Assembly (NCBI RefSeq): GCF_009711475.1
Contig: NZ_SMMD01000857.1
Location: 1-11,849, forward strand
Source of the DNA: Fulvivirga aurantia
GTDB lineage: Bacteria; Bacteroidota; Bacteroidia; Cytophagales; Cyclobacteriaceae
Direction: 5' to 3'
DNA length: 11,849 nucleotides
Of the stretch, positions 1 to 7,241 are shown piece after piece. Position 1 is the stretch's first letter; every line of letters begins with the position of its first letter. The translations under genes were made by a program, and so were the position numbers. Under the pieces are notes generated by a model. It did no database searches. It was not told the DNA's origin and saw only the letters and a list, made by a program, of their open reading frames with translations.

Positions 1-2891
1 GCTTCTATAGCTTCATCTTCATACTCATCGAGGGGCAGACAGCTACAAATTAAGTTTCTGTCACCGTAGGCATTGTCTACCCGACCTACTGTTGGCCAAA
101 ATTTATTACCTTTTACATAAGGCAAAGGATAAACTGCTTTCTCACGTGAGTAAGGCTTGTCCCAATCACTGCTCAGTGCCAATGAGGCTGTGTGTGGGGC
201 ATTTTTCAGTACATTGTTTTCTCTATCAGCTATACCGTCTTCTACTTCTGCAATTTCTTTTCTAATAGAAATCATCGCATCACAGAATCTGTCTAGCTCT
301 TCCTTAGTTTCACTCTCTGTAGGCTCAATCATCATTGTGCCAGCCACAGGGAAAGATACTGTAGGTGCATGGAAGCCGTAGTCCATGAGTCTTTTTGCAA
401 TATCTTCAACTTCAATACCGGCTTTTTTAAACTCACGGCAGTCTATAATCATTTCATGAGCCGCACGACCATTTTTACCTGTGTAAAGCACATCGTAGTG
501 ACCAGTTAAAAGCTCTTTGATGTAGTTGGCATTTAATATAGCCAGTTGCGTAGCTTTCTTTAAACCATTCTTGCCCATCATGGCGATGTAAGCATATGAA
601 ATGGCTAAAATGCTGGCACTACCGTAAGGTGCAGCAGAGATTGACGAAATCGCTTTTTCACCACCTGTAGCTGAAATTGGGTTGCTCGGTAAGAATGGAG
701 CAAGTTGTTTAGCTACACCGATTGGTCCCATACCTGGGCCACCGCCACCGTGAGGAATGCAGAAGGTTTTATGAAGATTAAGGTGACAAACGTCAGCACC
801 AATATTTGCCGGGCTTGTTAAACCAACCTGAGCATTCATGTTTGCACCATCCATATAAACTTGTCCGCCATACTGATGGATAACATCACAAATCTCAACA
901 ATGCTCTCTTCAAACACCCCGTGTGTAGATGGGTAGGTTACCATAAGTGCCGCAAGATTGTCCTTATTACTCTCGGCTTTGGCTTTTAAGTCTTCAAGAT
1001 CAATATTTCCCTGATCGTCACACTTTACAATAACCACTTTCATGCCTGCCATGACTGCACTTGCAGGGTTTGTGCCGTGGGCAGAAGATGGAATAAGTGT
1101 AATATTTCTATTCGACTCACCGCGACTTTCGTGATAGGCACGAATAACCATAAGACCGGCATATTCGCCCTGTGCGCCACTATTTGGCTGTAATGAAACT
1201 GCATCGAAGCCAGTAATGGCACATAGCCAGTTTTCAAGATCAGTAAACAGTTCCTTATAACCCTCCATCTGATCTTGTGGTGCAAAAGGATGAATCTTAC
1301 CTAACTCAGGCCAGGTAACAGGAATCATCTCAGTAGTTGCATTGAGCTTCATAGTACATGAGCCAAGTGAGATCATTGAGTGTACTAAAGAAAGATCCTT
1401 ATTTTCCAAACGCTTGATGTATCTCAACATTTCATGCTCACTGTGGTGCATGTTAAATGTAGGGTGAGTCATAAACTCTTCAGTTCTTACGATCTCCTTA
1501 TCCCATTTTACATCAATATGATCAGCAGCTTTTTCTAAATCTATAGAAAGCTTTGATTTACTCACCTCTTCAAAAACAGAAAGTATATCGGCTACATCAT
1601 GAAGTCTAGTACTCTCATCAAGTGATATACCGATATGGTTAGCGTCAAAAATTCTGAAGTTTATTTCTTTGGCTTCTGCCGCTTTTTTTACTTCTTCTGC
1701 ATTTTCAACTTTTACCTTAAGTGTGTCAAAAAATTGCTTGTTGAGCTGACTGATGCCAAGGTCTTCGAGCCCCTGGTTGAGCAATTGAGCTAACCCGTGT
1801 ATTCTACCAGCAATTCTTCTTAAACCATCAGGGCCATGATATACAGCATACATGCCGGCCATTACAGCCAATAAAACCTGAGCTGTACAAATATTGGAAG
1901 TGGCTTTTTCTCTTCTGATGTGCTGCTCTCTGGTTTGTAGGGCCATACGATACCCATTGTTGCCCTGGCTATCAAGTGAAGCTCCTATAATTCTGCCTGG
2001 TATTTGTCTTTTAAAGTCTTCTTTTGTAGCAAAGAAAGCAGCATGAGGGCCGCCATTTCCCATAGGCACACCAAATCGCTGACTGGAGCCAACGACTACA
2101 TCGGCACCCATTGCTCCTGGAGACTTGAGCATTACAAGCGCCATTAGATCAGCAGCGACAGATACAAATACATTGTTGTCTTTTGCCGCAGCTATCAGTG
2201 CATCATATGATTCGATGCTACCATCATTATTTGGGTACTGAATAAGCAGCCCGTATAGTTCCGGATCAGTTAAGTCAAGATTACTCAAATCATCGATTAC
2301 TAAGTCGATGCCAATTGGTAGTGCTCTAGTTTTAAGCACATCAATAGTTTGAGGGAAAGTGTTTTTATCTACAAAAAACTTCGATGCGTTTTTCTTTTCT
2401 TTCTTTCTGGCACCAGCCAGCATACTCATAGCTTCAGCCGCAGCAGTACCTTCATCCAACAACGAGGCGTTTGCGATCTCCATTCCTGTAAGATCAATAA
2501 CCATTGTCTGGAAATTAACTAAAGCCTCTAACCTTCCTTGAGCGATCTCTGCCTGGTAAGGAGTGTAAGCTGTATACCAACCTGGATTTTCTAGAATGTT
2601 TCTTAAAATGACAGGTGGAGTTATGCAGTTGTAATAACCAGTTCCGATATAACTTTTAAAGATCTTGTTTTTACCTGCAAGCTTCTTAAAGTCGTTGATA
2701 AATTGATATTCACTTTTGGCTAAAGGAAGATCAAAATCTTTTTTTAACTGGATGCTTTTTGGGATGGTTTCATCGATTAGCTCTTCTAACGAACTAGCCT
2801 TGATGGTCTCGAGCATTTCTTTAATTTGTGCTTCGTCTGGTCCATTGTGACGTACATCAAATCGCTCAGAATCCTTTACATTTAATTTCAT
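1..2891 (-). CDS. gcvP: Glycine dehydrogenase (decarboxylating), P protein of the glycine cleavage system, 3' end cut by window edge
   Basis: Cytoplasmic PLP enzyme that decarboxylates glycine and passes the aminomethyl group to the lipoyl arm of GcvH. About 963 codons are visible, from ATG at 2889-2891 to the left edge. The last visible residues follow a [13 protein letters not shown] stretch that normally lies very near the GcvP C-terminus, so only about ten codons should be missing. The N-terminal half carries the [24 protein letters not shown] region and a [24 protein letters not shown] stretch. The second half has SCTMKLN near residues 511-517 and [15 protein letters not shown], in which Lys708 is the expected PLP Schiff-base lysine. 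It is a single-chain P protein, not the split GcvPA/GcvPB form. No gcvT or gcvH is adjacent. The start is supported by the typical N-terminal sequence and a -7 box about 47 bases upstream. The family call is certain from the motifs; the missing tail is inferred. Confidence 0.97.
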   Translation of the reverse strand, partial: MKLNVKDSERFDVRHNGPDEAQIKEMLETIKASSLEELIDETIPKSIQLKKDFDLPLAKSEYQFINDFKKLAGKNKIFKSYIGTGYYNCITPPVILRNILENPGWYTAYTPYQAEIAQGRLEALVNFQTMVIDLTGMEIANASLLDEGTAAAEAMSMLAGARKKEKKNASKFFVDKNTFPQTIDVLKTRALPIGIDLVIDDLSNLDLTDPELYGLLIQYPNNDGSIESYDALIAAAKDNNVFVSVAADLMALVMLKSPGAMGADVVVGSSQRFGVPMGNGGPHAAFFATKEDFKRQIPGRIIGASLDSQGNNGYRMALQTREQHIRREKATSNICTAQVLLAVMAGMYAVYHGPDGLRRIAGRIHGLAQLLNQGLEDLGISQLNKQFFDTLKVKVENAEEVKKAAEAKEINFRIFDANHIGISLDESTRLHDVADILSVFEEVSKSKLSIDLEKAADHIDVKWDKEIVRTEEFMTHPTFNMHHSEHEMLRYIKRLENKDLSLVHSMISLGSCTMKLNATTEMIPVTWPELGKIHPFAPQDQMEGYKELFTDLENWLCAITGFDAVSLQPNSGAQGEYAGLMVIRAYHESRGESNRNITLIPSSAHGTNPASAVMAGMKVVIVKCDDQGNIDLEDLKAKAESNKDNLAALMVTYPSTHGVFEESIVEICDVIHQYGGQVYMDGANMNAQVGLTSPANIGADVCHLNLHKTFCIPHGGGGPGMGPIGVAKQLAPFLPSNPISATGGEKAISSISAAPYGSASILAISYAYIAMMGKNGLKKATQLAILNANYIKELLTGHYDVLYTGKNGRAAHEMIIDCREFKKAGIEVEDIAKRLMDYGFHAPTVSFPVAGTMMIEPTESETKEELDRFCDAMISIRKEIAEVEDGIADRENNVLKNAPHTASLALSSDWDKPYSREKAVYPLPYVKGNKFWPTVGRVDNAYGDRNLICSCLPLDEYEDEAIE

Positions 2892-2937
2892 TTCAGGGAA
2901 ATGGTTAATGAATAAATATCGTCCTCAAATTGGACTA

Positions 2938-2945
2938 CAAATGTA
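2938..2945 (-). promoter_or_regulatory. Candidate -7 box of the gcvP promoter
   Basis: On the minus strand this reads TACATTTG, an exact match to the Bacteroidota -7 consensus TAnnTTTG. It lies 46 bases upstream of the gcvP ATG, implying a leader of roughly 40 nt. No clear TTG is found at the expected -33 spacing; that region is a run of T. The call rests on one box and its position. Confidence 0.45.
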
Positions 2946-2965
2946 TAATTAATTTGGCACAAAAA

Positions 2966-3082
2966 ATGTTCAGTTTGGGAATTATAGCCATCAATTCTTT
3001 TCTTAAAAAGGTGACTACACCGCTTGTCACAATTGGCTTAAACGATCTGCTTATTAAAGCAGATTTAGGTATTTTTGAATGA
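2966..3082 (+). CDS. Doubtful 38-codon small ORF in the gcvP/M28 gap
   Basis: ATG at 2966 follows an A-rich stretch (six A), a context that favours initiation in Bacteroidota, and the frame runs to TGA at 3080-3082, 18 bases before the M28 peptidase start. The predicted peptide begins MFSLGIIAINSFLKK and ends KADLGIFE; it is mildly hydrophobic and I do not recognise it. It contains the inverted repeat and the -7 box assigned to the peptidase gene, which argues that this is regulatory DNA and not coding. A 7/8 box (TTAATTTG) lies about 10 bases upstream. An open frame of this length occurs by chance in A/T-rich DNA. It could equally be a leader peptide or nothing. Confidence 0.15.
   Translation: MFSLGIIAINSFLKKVTTPLVTIGLNDLLIKADLGIFE
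3045..3064. promoter_or_regulatory. Perfect inverted repeat next to the M28 peptidase promoter, possible operator
   Basis: Arms ATCTGCTT (3045-3052) and AAGCAGAT (3057-3064) are perfectly complementary around the 4-base centre ATTA. The element ends five bases before the -7 box at 3070-3077 and therefore covers the -33 region. That position suits a dimeric transcription factor binding site. A weak hairpin in an RNA from further upstream is the alternative. No regulator gene lies in the window to name a partner. Confidence 0.4.
3070..3077 (+). promoter_or_regulatory. Candidate -7 box of the M28 peptidase promoter
   Basis: TATTTTTG matches TAnnTTTG exactly. It lies 23 bases upstream of the ATG at 3101, giving a short leader of about 17 nt. 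The -33 position holds CTG (3047-3049, 20 bases away) instead of the usual TTG, and that triplet is inside the inverted repeat, so the promoter may need an activator. Confidence 0.5.
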
Positions 3083-3100
3083 TTATAAACTAAATAAACT

Positions 3101-4627
3101 ATGAAGAAATTTTTGATATGCATTGTGGGTGCATTTCTTGCCGTTTCAACATACGCGCAAAGTGATGACCCTTCGGTAAAATTTGCCGAAACTATTACAC
3201 AAGATGACATGTACGAAAACCTGTCTATTCTTGCCTCTGATGCTTTAGAAGGAAGAGAGACTGGAGAGAGAGGTCAAAAAATGGCAGCAGCCTTTATCGC
3301 GAGTCAATTTCAGGAGATGGGTTTGCAGGGGCCAGTAGCCAATGGCGGAAACTCTGGATTTTATCAGGGCGTGACGCTTTATACAGTTAAGCCTGGGGAT
3401 ATTTATGCCAAATCAAAAGATCAGCAGTATGCTAATTTTGAAGGTGTCGTGTATTACGGAAAGTCAGCAACTGATGGTGAAAAAACTAAAGACATCGTTT
3501 TTGTAGGAGCTGGTACTGAAGAAGATTTTAAAAATGTAGATGTTAAAGGAAAGGCTGTTTTAGCGATTGTTGCTAATACACGTGCCTGGAGAGGCCCAGC
3601 GGAGCTAGCAGAGAAAAATGGTGCAGAAGTACTATTTGCTGTCAACACAGCATCTGATGAAGAATTTGACGGATTAAACAATCAGTTAAAGCATTATTTA
3701 AGCGGAGGTAGCCTGTCAGTTCAAAAGCCGGCACAGGAAGGTGGAGCCTCTTTTGACGGGGTGTTTTTTGTAAAACCTTCATTGGCAGGAGATATCTTCA
3801 AAACGAAGATAGAAAAGCTTAGAGCTTCAATTGAAGATGGGAAAGTAAGCAAGGCTACCAAGCCAGCTAAAATTTCTTATAACATTAGCACAAAGGTTGA
3901 AGAAATGCAGACTGAAAATGTGCTTGGCTACCTTGAAGGAAGCGACTTAAAAGATGAGCTTGTTGTACTTACAGCTCACTACGACCACGTGGGAGTTGAT
4001 GGTGAAGAAGTTTACAACGGAGCTGATGATGATGGGTCAGGTACTTCGGCAGTGATAGAAATCGCAGAAGCATTTGTAGAAGCTAAGAAGGCTGGCAAAG
4101 GACCGAGAAGAAGTATGTTATTTATGCTTGTTACTGGAGAAGAAAAAGGGCTTTTGGGTTCAGAGTATTATGCAGAGAATCCTGTATTTCCTTTAGAGAA
4201 TACGATTGTAGATCTTAATATCGACATGATTGGTAGAGTTGATGAAAAACATGAGGCCAATCCAAATTATGTATATCTGGTAGGTGCGGATAGACTTTCG
4301 AGTGAGTTACATGAGATAAGTGAGAAAGTAAATGAAACGTATACTCAGTTTGATCTGGACTATACTTATAACGATGAAAACCATCCTGACAGAATTTATT
4401 ACAGATCTGACCACTGGAACTTTGCGAAGAACAACGTACCGATCATTTTCTATTTTAATGGCGTACACGCAGATTATCACAAACCAACAGACACGATTGA
4501 TAAGATCAACTTCGAGCTGTTGACTAAGCGTGCGCAACTTGTGTTTCATACGGCTTGGGTATTGTCAAACAGAGATCAGCGACCTGTTGTAGATAAATTG
4601 CAAGATCAAAAGGTTGGTAGTAACTAA
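3101..4627 (+). CDS. Exported M28-family zinc aminopeptidase
   Basis: This 508-residue protein starts with a signal peptide (MKKFLICIVGAFLAVSTYAQ, cleavage likely after Ala19), so it acts in the periplasm, on the cell surface or outside the cell. Residues from about 100 to 255 form a PA-like insert (DIVFVGAG, VDVKGKAVL). The M28 di-zinc catalytic domain follows. Its expected ligands are all visible: His293 (TAHYDH), bridging Asp310 in NGADDDGSG, catalytic Glu347 and ligand Glu348 in VTGEEKG, Asp375 in NIDMIGR, and His460 in DYHKPTD. The family removes N-terminal residues from peptides, but the residue preference cannot be read from sequence. The gene is monocistronic: divergent from gcvP, convergent with lipA, and closed by a strong hairpin terminator. 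The C-terminus lacks an obvious type IX secretion sorting domain. The family assignment is secure. Confidence 0.95.
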   Translation: MKKFLICIVGAFLAVSTYAQSDDPSVKFAETITQDDMYENLSILASDALEGRETGERGQKMAAAFIASQFQEMGLQGPVANGGNSGFYQGVTLYTVKPGDIYAKSKDQQYANFEGVVYYGKSATDGEKTKDIVFVGAGTEEDFKNVDVKGKAVLAIVANTRAWRGPAELAEKNGAEVLFAVNTASDEEFDGLNNQLKHYLSGGSLSVQKPAQEGGASFDGVFFVKPSLAGDIFKTKIEKLRASIEDGKVSKATKPAKISYNISTKVEEMQTENVLGYLEGSDLKDELVVLTAHYDHVGVDGEEVYNGADDDGSGTSAVIEIAEAFVEAKKAGKGPRRSMLFMLVTGEEKGLLGSEYYAENPVFPLENTIVDLNIDMIGRVDEKHEANPNYVYLVGADRLSSELHEISEKVNETYTQFDLDYTYNDENHPDRIYYRSDHWNFAKNNVPIIFYFNGVHADYHKPTDTIDKINFELLTKRAQLVFHTAWVLSNRDQRPVVDKLQDQKVGSN

Positions 4628-4647
4628 CCTTAAAAAATATAGATCAT

Positions 4648-4680
4648 AAAAAAAGGAGCTTTGTAAAAAGCTCCTTTTTT
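4648..4680. terminator. Bidirectional intrinsic terminator between the M28 gene and lipA
   Basis: The hairpin arms GGAGCTTT (4655-4662) and AAAGCTCC (4667-4674) pair perfectly around a GTAA loop. They are flanked by seven A on the left and six T on the right, so either strand gives a GC-bearing stem followed by a U run. It lies 20 bases after the M28 stop codon and 22 bases after the lipA stop, so it serves both convergent genes. Confidence 0.92.
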
Positions 4681-4702
4681 GATTTCTATAGATTATCCTC
4701 AG

Positions 4703-5590
4703 CTATATCGGCACATTTACATGTCTTTCTGCGTGGTAAGAAGATCTAACCAAAGGACCAGACTCCACATATTTCAAGCCTCTTTTAAGGCCCTCTTCTC
4801 TGTATGCATCAAACTGATCGGGGTGCACAAACTCTGCTACTTCTAAGTGCATCTTAGTCGGCTGCAGGTACTGACCCAGAGTAAGAATATCAAGGCCATT
4901 AGCTACTAAGTCATCCATAGCTCTATGTACCTGATCAGGTGTTTCGCCAACACCAAGCATAATGCCTGATTTAGTTCTTTTGCCAGCTTCTTTTGTAAGC
5001 TTGATTTGCTCAAGGCTTCGGTGATATTTTGCCTGAGGTCTCACTCTTCGGTAAAGCTCCTCCACTGTTTCTACATTGTGCGACACCACTTCCTGACCAG
5101 GTTCGATCATGCGATACAAAGCATCCCAATTTCCTTTTACATCAGGAATAAGTGTTTCAATGGTTGTTTCAGGGCTTAGTTTTTTGGTTTCGGCTACTGT
5201 ATGATACCAAATCTCTGCCCCTCTATCTTTTAGCTCATCACGGTTTACAGAAGTGATAACAGCATGTTTTACTCCCATCAACTTGATGGCTTCAGCTACA
5301 CGCTTCGGCTCTTCCTCGTCATACTCCGGTGGTCGACCAGTGGCTACTGCGCAGAATGTACAACTTCTTGTACACACATTGCCTAAAATCATGAAAGTAG
5401 CCGTACCCGCTCCCCAGCACTCACCCATATTTGGGCAGTTGCCGCTTTCGCAGATAGTGTGAAGTTTATATTCGTCAACAAGCTTTCTAACTTTTGCGTA
5501 TTCTTTTCCTACCGGCAGTTTTACCCTTAGCCAGTCAGGCTTGCGCCTTTTTTTATTTTCCGCTTCAGAAACAACAGGTAATTCTATCAT
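4703..5590 (-). CDS. lipA: Lipoyl synthase (radical SAM)
   Basis: LipA inserts two sulfur atoms into the octanoyl chain carried on lipoyl domains such as E2 and GcvH. The 295-residue length is normal. The auxiliary Fe-S cluster motif CX4CX5C is present as Cys47, Cys52 and Cys58 ([13 protein letters not shown]). The radical SAM motif CX3CX2C is present as Cys73, Cys77 and Cys80 (CTRSCTFC). The conserved C-terminal RSSYHAE motif is also there, with the auxiliary cluster serine near residue 283. All key residues are intact. The gene lies 69 bases downstream of the beta-barrel-like gene on the same strand, but it has its own -7 box in that gap. No lipB is seen. The start at 5590 gives the usual short charged N-terminus. 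Confidence 0.97.
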   Translation of the reverse strand: MIELPVVSEAENKKRRKPDWLRVKLPVGKEYAKVRKLVDEYKLHTICESGNCPNMGECWGAGTATFMILGNVCTRSCTFCAVATGRPPEYDEEEPKRVAEAIKLMGVKHAVITSVNRDELKDRGAEIWYHTVAETKKLSPETTIETLIPDVKGNWDALYRMIEPGQEVVSHNVETVEELYRRVRPQAKYHRSLEQIKLTKEAGKRTKSGIMLGVGETPDQVHRAMDDLVANGLDILTLGQYLQPTKMHLEVAEFVHPDQFDAYREEGLKRGLKYVESGPLVRSSYHAERHVNVPI

Positions 5591-5615
5591 TGAGAATTGA
5601 TTTTTTTTATTCCAA

Positions 5616-5648
5616 CAAAATTAGGTATTAAAGGATTCACGAAGGCAA
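5616..5648 (-). promoter_or_regulatory. Candidate lipA promoter
   Basis: On the minus strand TAATTTTG (5616-5623) is an exact TAnnTTTG match 25 bases upstream of the lipA ATG. A TTG at 5646-5648 lies 22 bases further upstream, slightly longer than the usual 19-21. The same 8-base box, TAATTTTG, precedes the E1 fusion gene at 11835-11842. lipA could be transcribed both from here and by read-through from the gene at 5660-6406. Confidence 0.45.
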
Positions 5649-5659
5649 CGAAAAAGCGA

Positions 5660-6406
5660 TTATCTTCTTGAGCCGTAGAACATGGTTACAAATGCGGTTG
5701 GGAAAACTCCCTTGTTTTCAGCTGTCGGGATCAGTTCAATTTCGGAGGTGTAGGCATCAATTAAAAAACCTGCCTCAACGCCTGTTACATTACTTTTTGA
5801 TGTGCCCAACTCAAAGCTTAAAGAAACCTTTGCATTGCCGCCCAGCTTAAATTGAGACTCATGCAGGCCTTGAAACAAGTACCCTGTACCAATTATGCAA
5901 TTAGCAGAAGTAGAACAGTTTATGGTATGCTTATTAGGGTTATACTGCTCTCTGAAAGTATTTGGTCCACCGTCTCTTAAATATTCTATATAATAAGGAG
6001 CTTGTAAACCAATAGAAGGGCCGACTGCAGCATTAAGTTTGATTTCTACACCTTGCTGTGGAGCTTTTCTAAATAAAATTAACTCACGGCCGTATTGCAG
6101 TCTTATGGCATAGAGATAATTAGTTTTTCCGAATATAAAAGTGTTACCGGAGAGTGTACTTCTCCTTTGTGTTTCAAGCGGGTGTTTTACATTCATCAAT
6201 TCCAGTCCAACGCTTTCATAGAGTCTATCATTAATTTGCTTAGACTTTCGTAGCACAAAACCACCAATAAGTCCCCCTGCGGTATTCTTATTTATACCCC
6301 ATACGAATTCTGAGGAGTAGCTATCGGATGCTAATTCCTGACCGTTGGAGTGATTGACAATCAACATTGCCAAAAGAAGTGTTATTAATTTAAAATGATT
6401 TGCCAC
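5660..6406 (-). CDS. Exported beta-barrel-like outer-membrane protein, function unknown
   Basis: I cannot name this 248-residue protein. Residues 1-22 are a signal peptide with a hydrophobic core LITLLLAMLIV, and cleavage is likely near NG-QE. The rest is a series of alternating hydrophobic/polar stretches separated by polar turns, for example at residues 33-51, 62-74, 96-112, 119-135, 187-200 and 209-219. The protein ends in an amphipathic strand, AFVTMFYG, followed by SRR. This pattern suits a small outer-membrane beta-barrel of about eight strands. Cys164 and Cys170, in a polar loop, are the only cysteines and could form a disulfide. The gene lies upstream of lipA on the same strand with a 69-base gap and has a good promoter. 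A functional link to lipA is not shown. A periplasmic beta-sandwich protein is the alternative. Confidence 0.75.
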   Translation of the reverse strand: MANHFKLITLLLAMLIVNHSNGQELASDSYSSEFVWGINKNTAGGLIGGFVLRKSKQINDRLYESVGLELMNVKHPLETQRRSTLSGNTFIFGKTNYLYAIRLQYGRELILFRKAPQQGVEIKLNAAVGPSIGLQAPYYIEYLRDGGPNTFREQYNPNKHTINCSTSANCIIGTGYLFQGLHESQFKLGGNAKVSLSFELGTSKSNVTGVEAGFLIDAYTSEIELIPTAENKGVFPTAFVTMFYGSRR

Positions 6407-6432
6407 AGAGGATAAACACTAATAAAAGTTAT

Positions 6433-6462
6433 CTAATTTAGCCATTATAAGCAGTAACGCAA
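6433..6462 (-). promoter_or_regulatory. Promoter of the beta-barrel-like gene
   Basis: On the minus strand TTG (6460-6462), a 19-base spacer and TAAATTAG (6433-6440) fit the Bacteroidota pattern TTG-N19-TAnnTTTG with one mismatch in the -7 box. The box is 26 bases upstream of the ATG, predicting a leader of about 20 nt. This is the only promoter in the window with both elements at standard spacing. Confidence 0.6.
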
Positions 6463-6473
6463 ATATTCTTATT

Positions 6474-6481
6474 TAAGTTTA
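6474..6481 (+). promoter_or_regulatory. Weak -7 box before the osmC-like gene
   Basis: TAAGTTTA matches TAnnTTTG at seven of eight positions but has no TTG partner. It lies so close to the first ATG (6490) that transcription would start at about that codon. If it is real, translation more likely starts at the third or sixth residue's ATG (6496 or 6505). Confidence 0.25.
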
Positions 6482-6489
6482 AATTCTAG

Positions 6490-6900
6490 ATGGTTATGCA
6501 TTCAATGGAATCTGAATATCTTGGTGAGCTTCGTTCAACGAATCAACACCTTAAATCCGGGCAAAAAGTAATCACCGATGCGCCAACAGATAACAATGGC
6601 AAAGGGGAGGCTTTTTCTCCCACAGATTTGGTGTGCAGTGCTCTAAGTGCTTGCATGATGACCATTATGGGTATAGTTGCCCGTAGAGAAAATGTTGATC
6701 TCACAGGTATGACCTCGAAGATCACCAAAGAAATGTCTGCTAACCCTAGAAAGATTGCCAAAATCACTGTGGAGTTTGAAAAGAATGGCCTTGAGGCTTC
6801 GGACAAACAAAAAGAGATGCTCAAAAACGCAGCCCTTACTTGTCCCGTTGCGCTGAGCCTTGACCCAGCCATTGAGCAAAAAGTAAGCTTTAGTTTTTAG
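6490..6900 (+). CDS. OsmC-family thiol-dependent peroxidase-like protein
   Basis: OsmC/Ohr proteins are cytoplasmic homodimers that reduce organic hydroperoxides using two cysteines. Here Cys55, in LSACMMTIMG, and Cys118, in TCPVALSL, sit where the peroxidatic and resolving cysteines are expected. An additional Cys49 lies six residues before Cys55. At 136 residues, the length and the DAPTDNNGKGEAFSPTDL stretch fit the OsmC branch found in Bacteroidota more than Ohr. Physiological reductant and substrate are not readable from the sequence. Starts at residues 1, 3 and 6 are possible; homologues usually begin about seven residues before the YLGELR segment, so ATG at 6496 or 6505 is attractive. 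The gene is divergent from the beta-barrel-like gene and overlaps the 3' end of the ytxJ-like gene by 11 bases. Confidence 0.92.
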   Translation: MVMHSMESEYLGELRSTNQHLKSGQKVITDAPTDNNGKGEAFSPTDLVCSALSACMMTIMGIVARRENVDLTGMTSKITKEMSANPRKIAKITVEFEKNGLEASDKQKEMLKNAALTCPVALSLDPAIEQKVSFSF

Positions 6901-7231
6901 CGAACTCCTGAAGCTCTTCGTAGCTTATGCCCATGTGAGAGTTGTCGTACACGGCAGCGCCATCTTTAATCACTATTACTTGTGGTGAGGCATGTTCTAC
7001 ACCAAAATCTGAAGCGATTTGGTCAGAGATATTTCTATAAGAAATAAGGTCCAGGTAATAAGGCTTTAGCCCTTCCATCTCACTCTCATCCCAAGATCGC
7101 TCAAGTCTATTGAGTGCCATGCTACTGATCGAACACCTTGTACTATGTTTAAAAATAAGTACAGGTTGAGATTTAGATTCTTCTTTTATTTTATCGAGTA
7201 GATCGTTACTCTGTAATTGATTCCAATTCAT
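6890..7231 (-). CDS. ytxJ: YtxJ-like monothiol bacilliredoxin
   Basis: This is a small cytoplasmic thioredoxin-fold protein of the YtxJ (BrxC) family, which in Firmicutes removes bacillithiol from S-bacillithiolated proteins. With the start used here it has 113 residues and begins MNWNQL, the usual N-terminus of the family. The active-site segment FKHSTRCSIS holds Cys33, the only cysteine in the protein, as expected for a monothiol enzyme. Pro83 in ASPQVIVI is the conserved cis-proline position of the fold. A longer frame opens at 7276, but those codons overlap the end of the upstream gene and look non-native; ATG at 7247-7249 would also overlap it. The chosen ATG lies 10 bases after the upstream stop, consistent with translational coupling. 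It is the last gene of the apparent three-gene unit. Bacillithiol as the partner is inferred from family knowledge. Confidence 0.88.
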   Translation of the reverse strand: MNWNQLQSNDLLDKIKEESKSQPVLIFKHSTRCSISSMALNRLERSWDESEMEGLKPYYLDLISYRNISDQIASDFGVEHASPQVIVIKDGAAVYDNSHMGISYEELQEFAKN

Positions 7232-7241
7232 ATTTGTCGTA

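Noticed and set aside
1040..1285. 81-codon open frame inside gcvP
   Set aside because: It lies in another frame of a conserved gcvP region and its peptide shows no domain or signal.
2892..2940. Glycine riboswitch in front of gcvP
   Set aside because: The leader from the predicted start is only about 40 nt and shows no paired-aptamer structure; it is too short for the known glycine riboswitch.
3011..3030. GTGAC-N10-GTCAC inverted repeat resembling a CRP/FNR-type site
   Set aside because: The spacing (GTGA-N12-TCAC) is longer than the N6 of that family and the arms are only five bases, so a chance match is likely.
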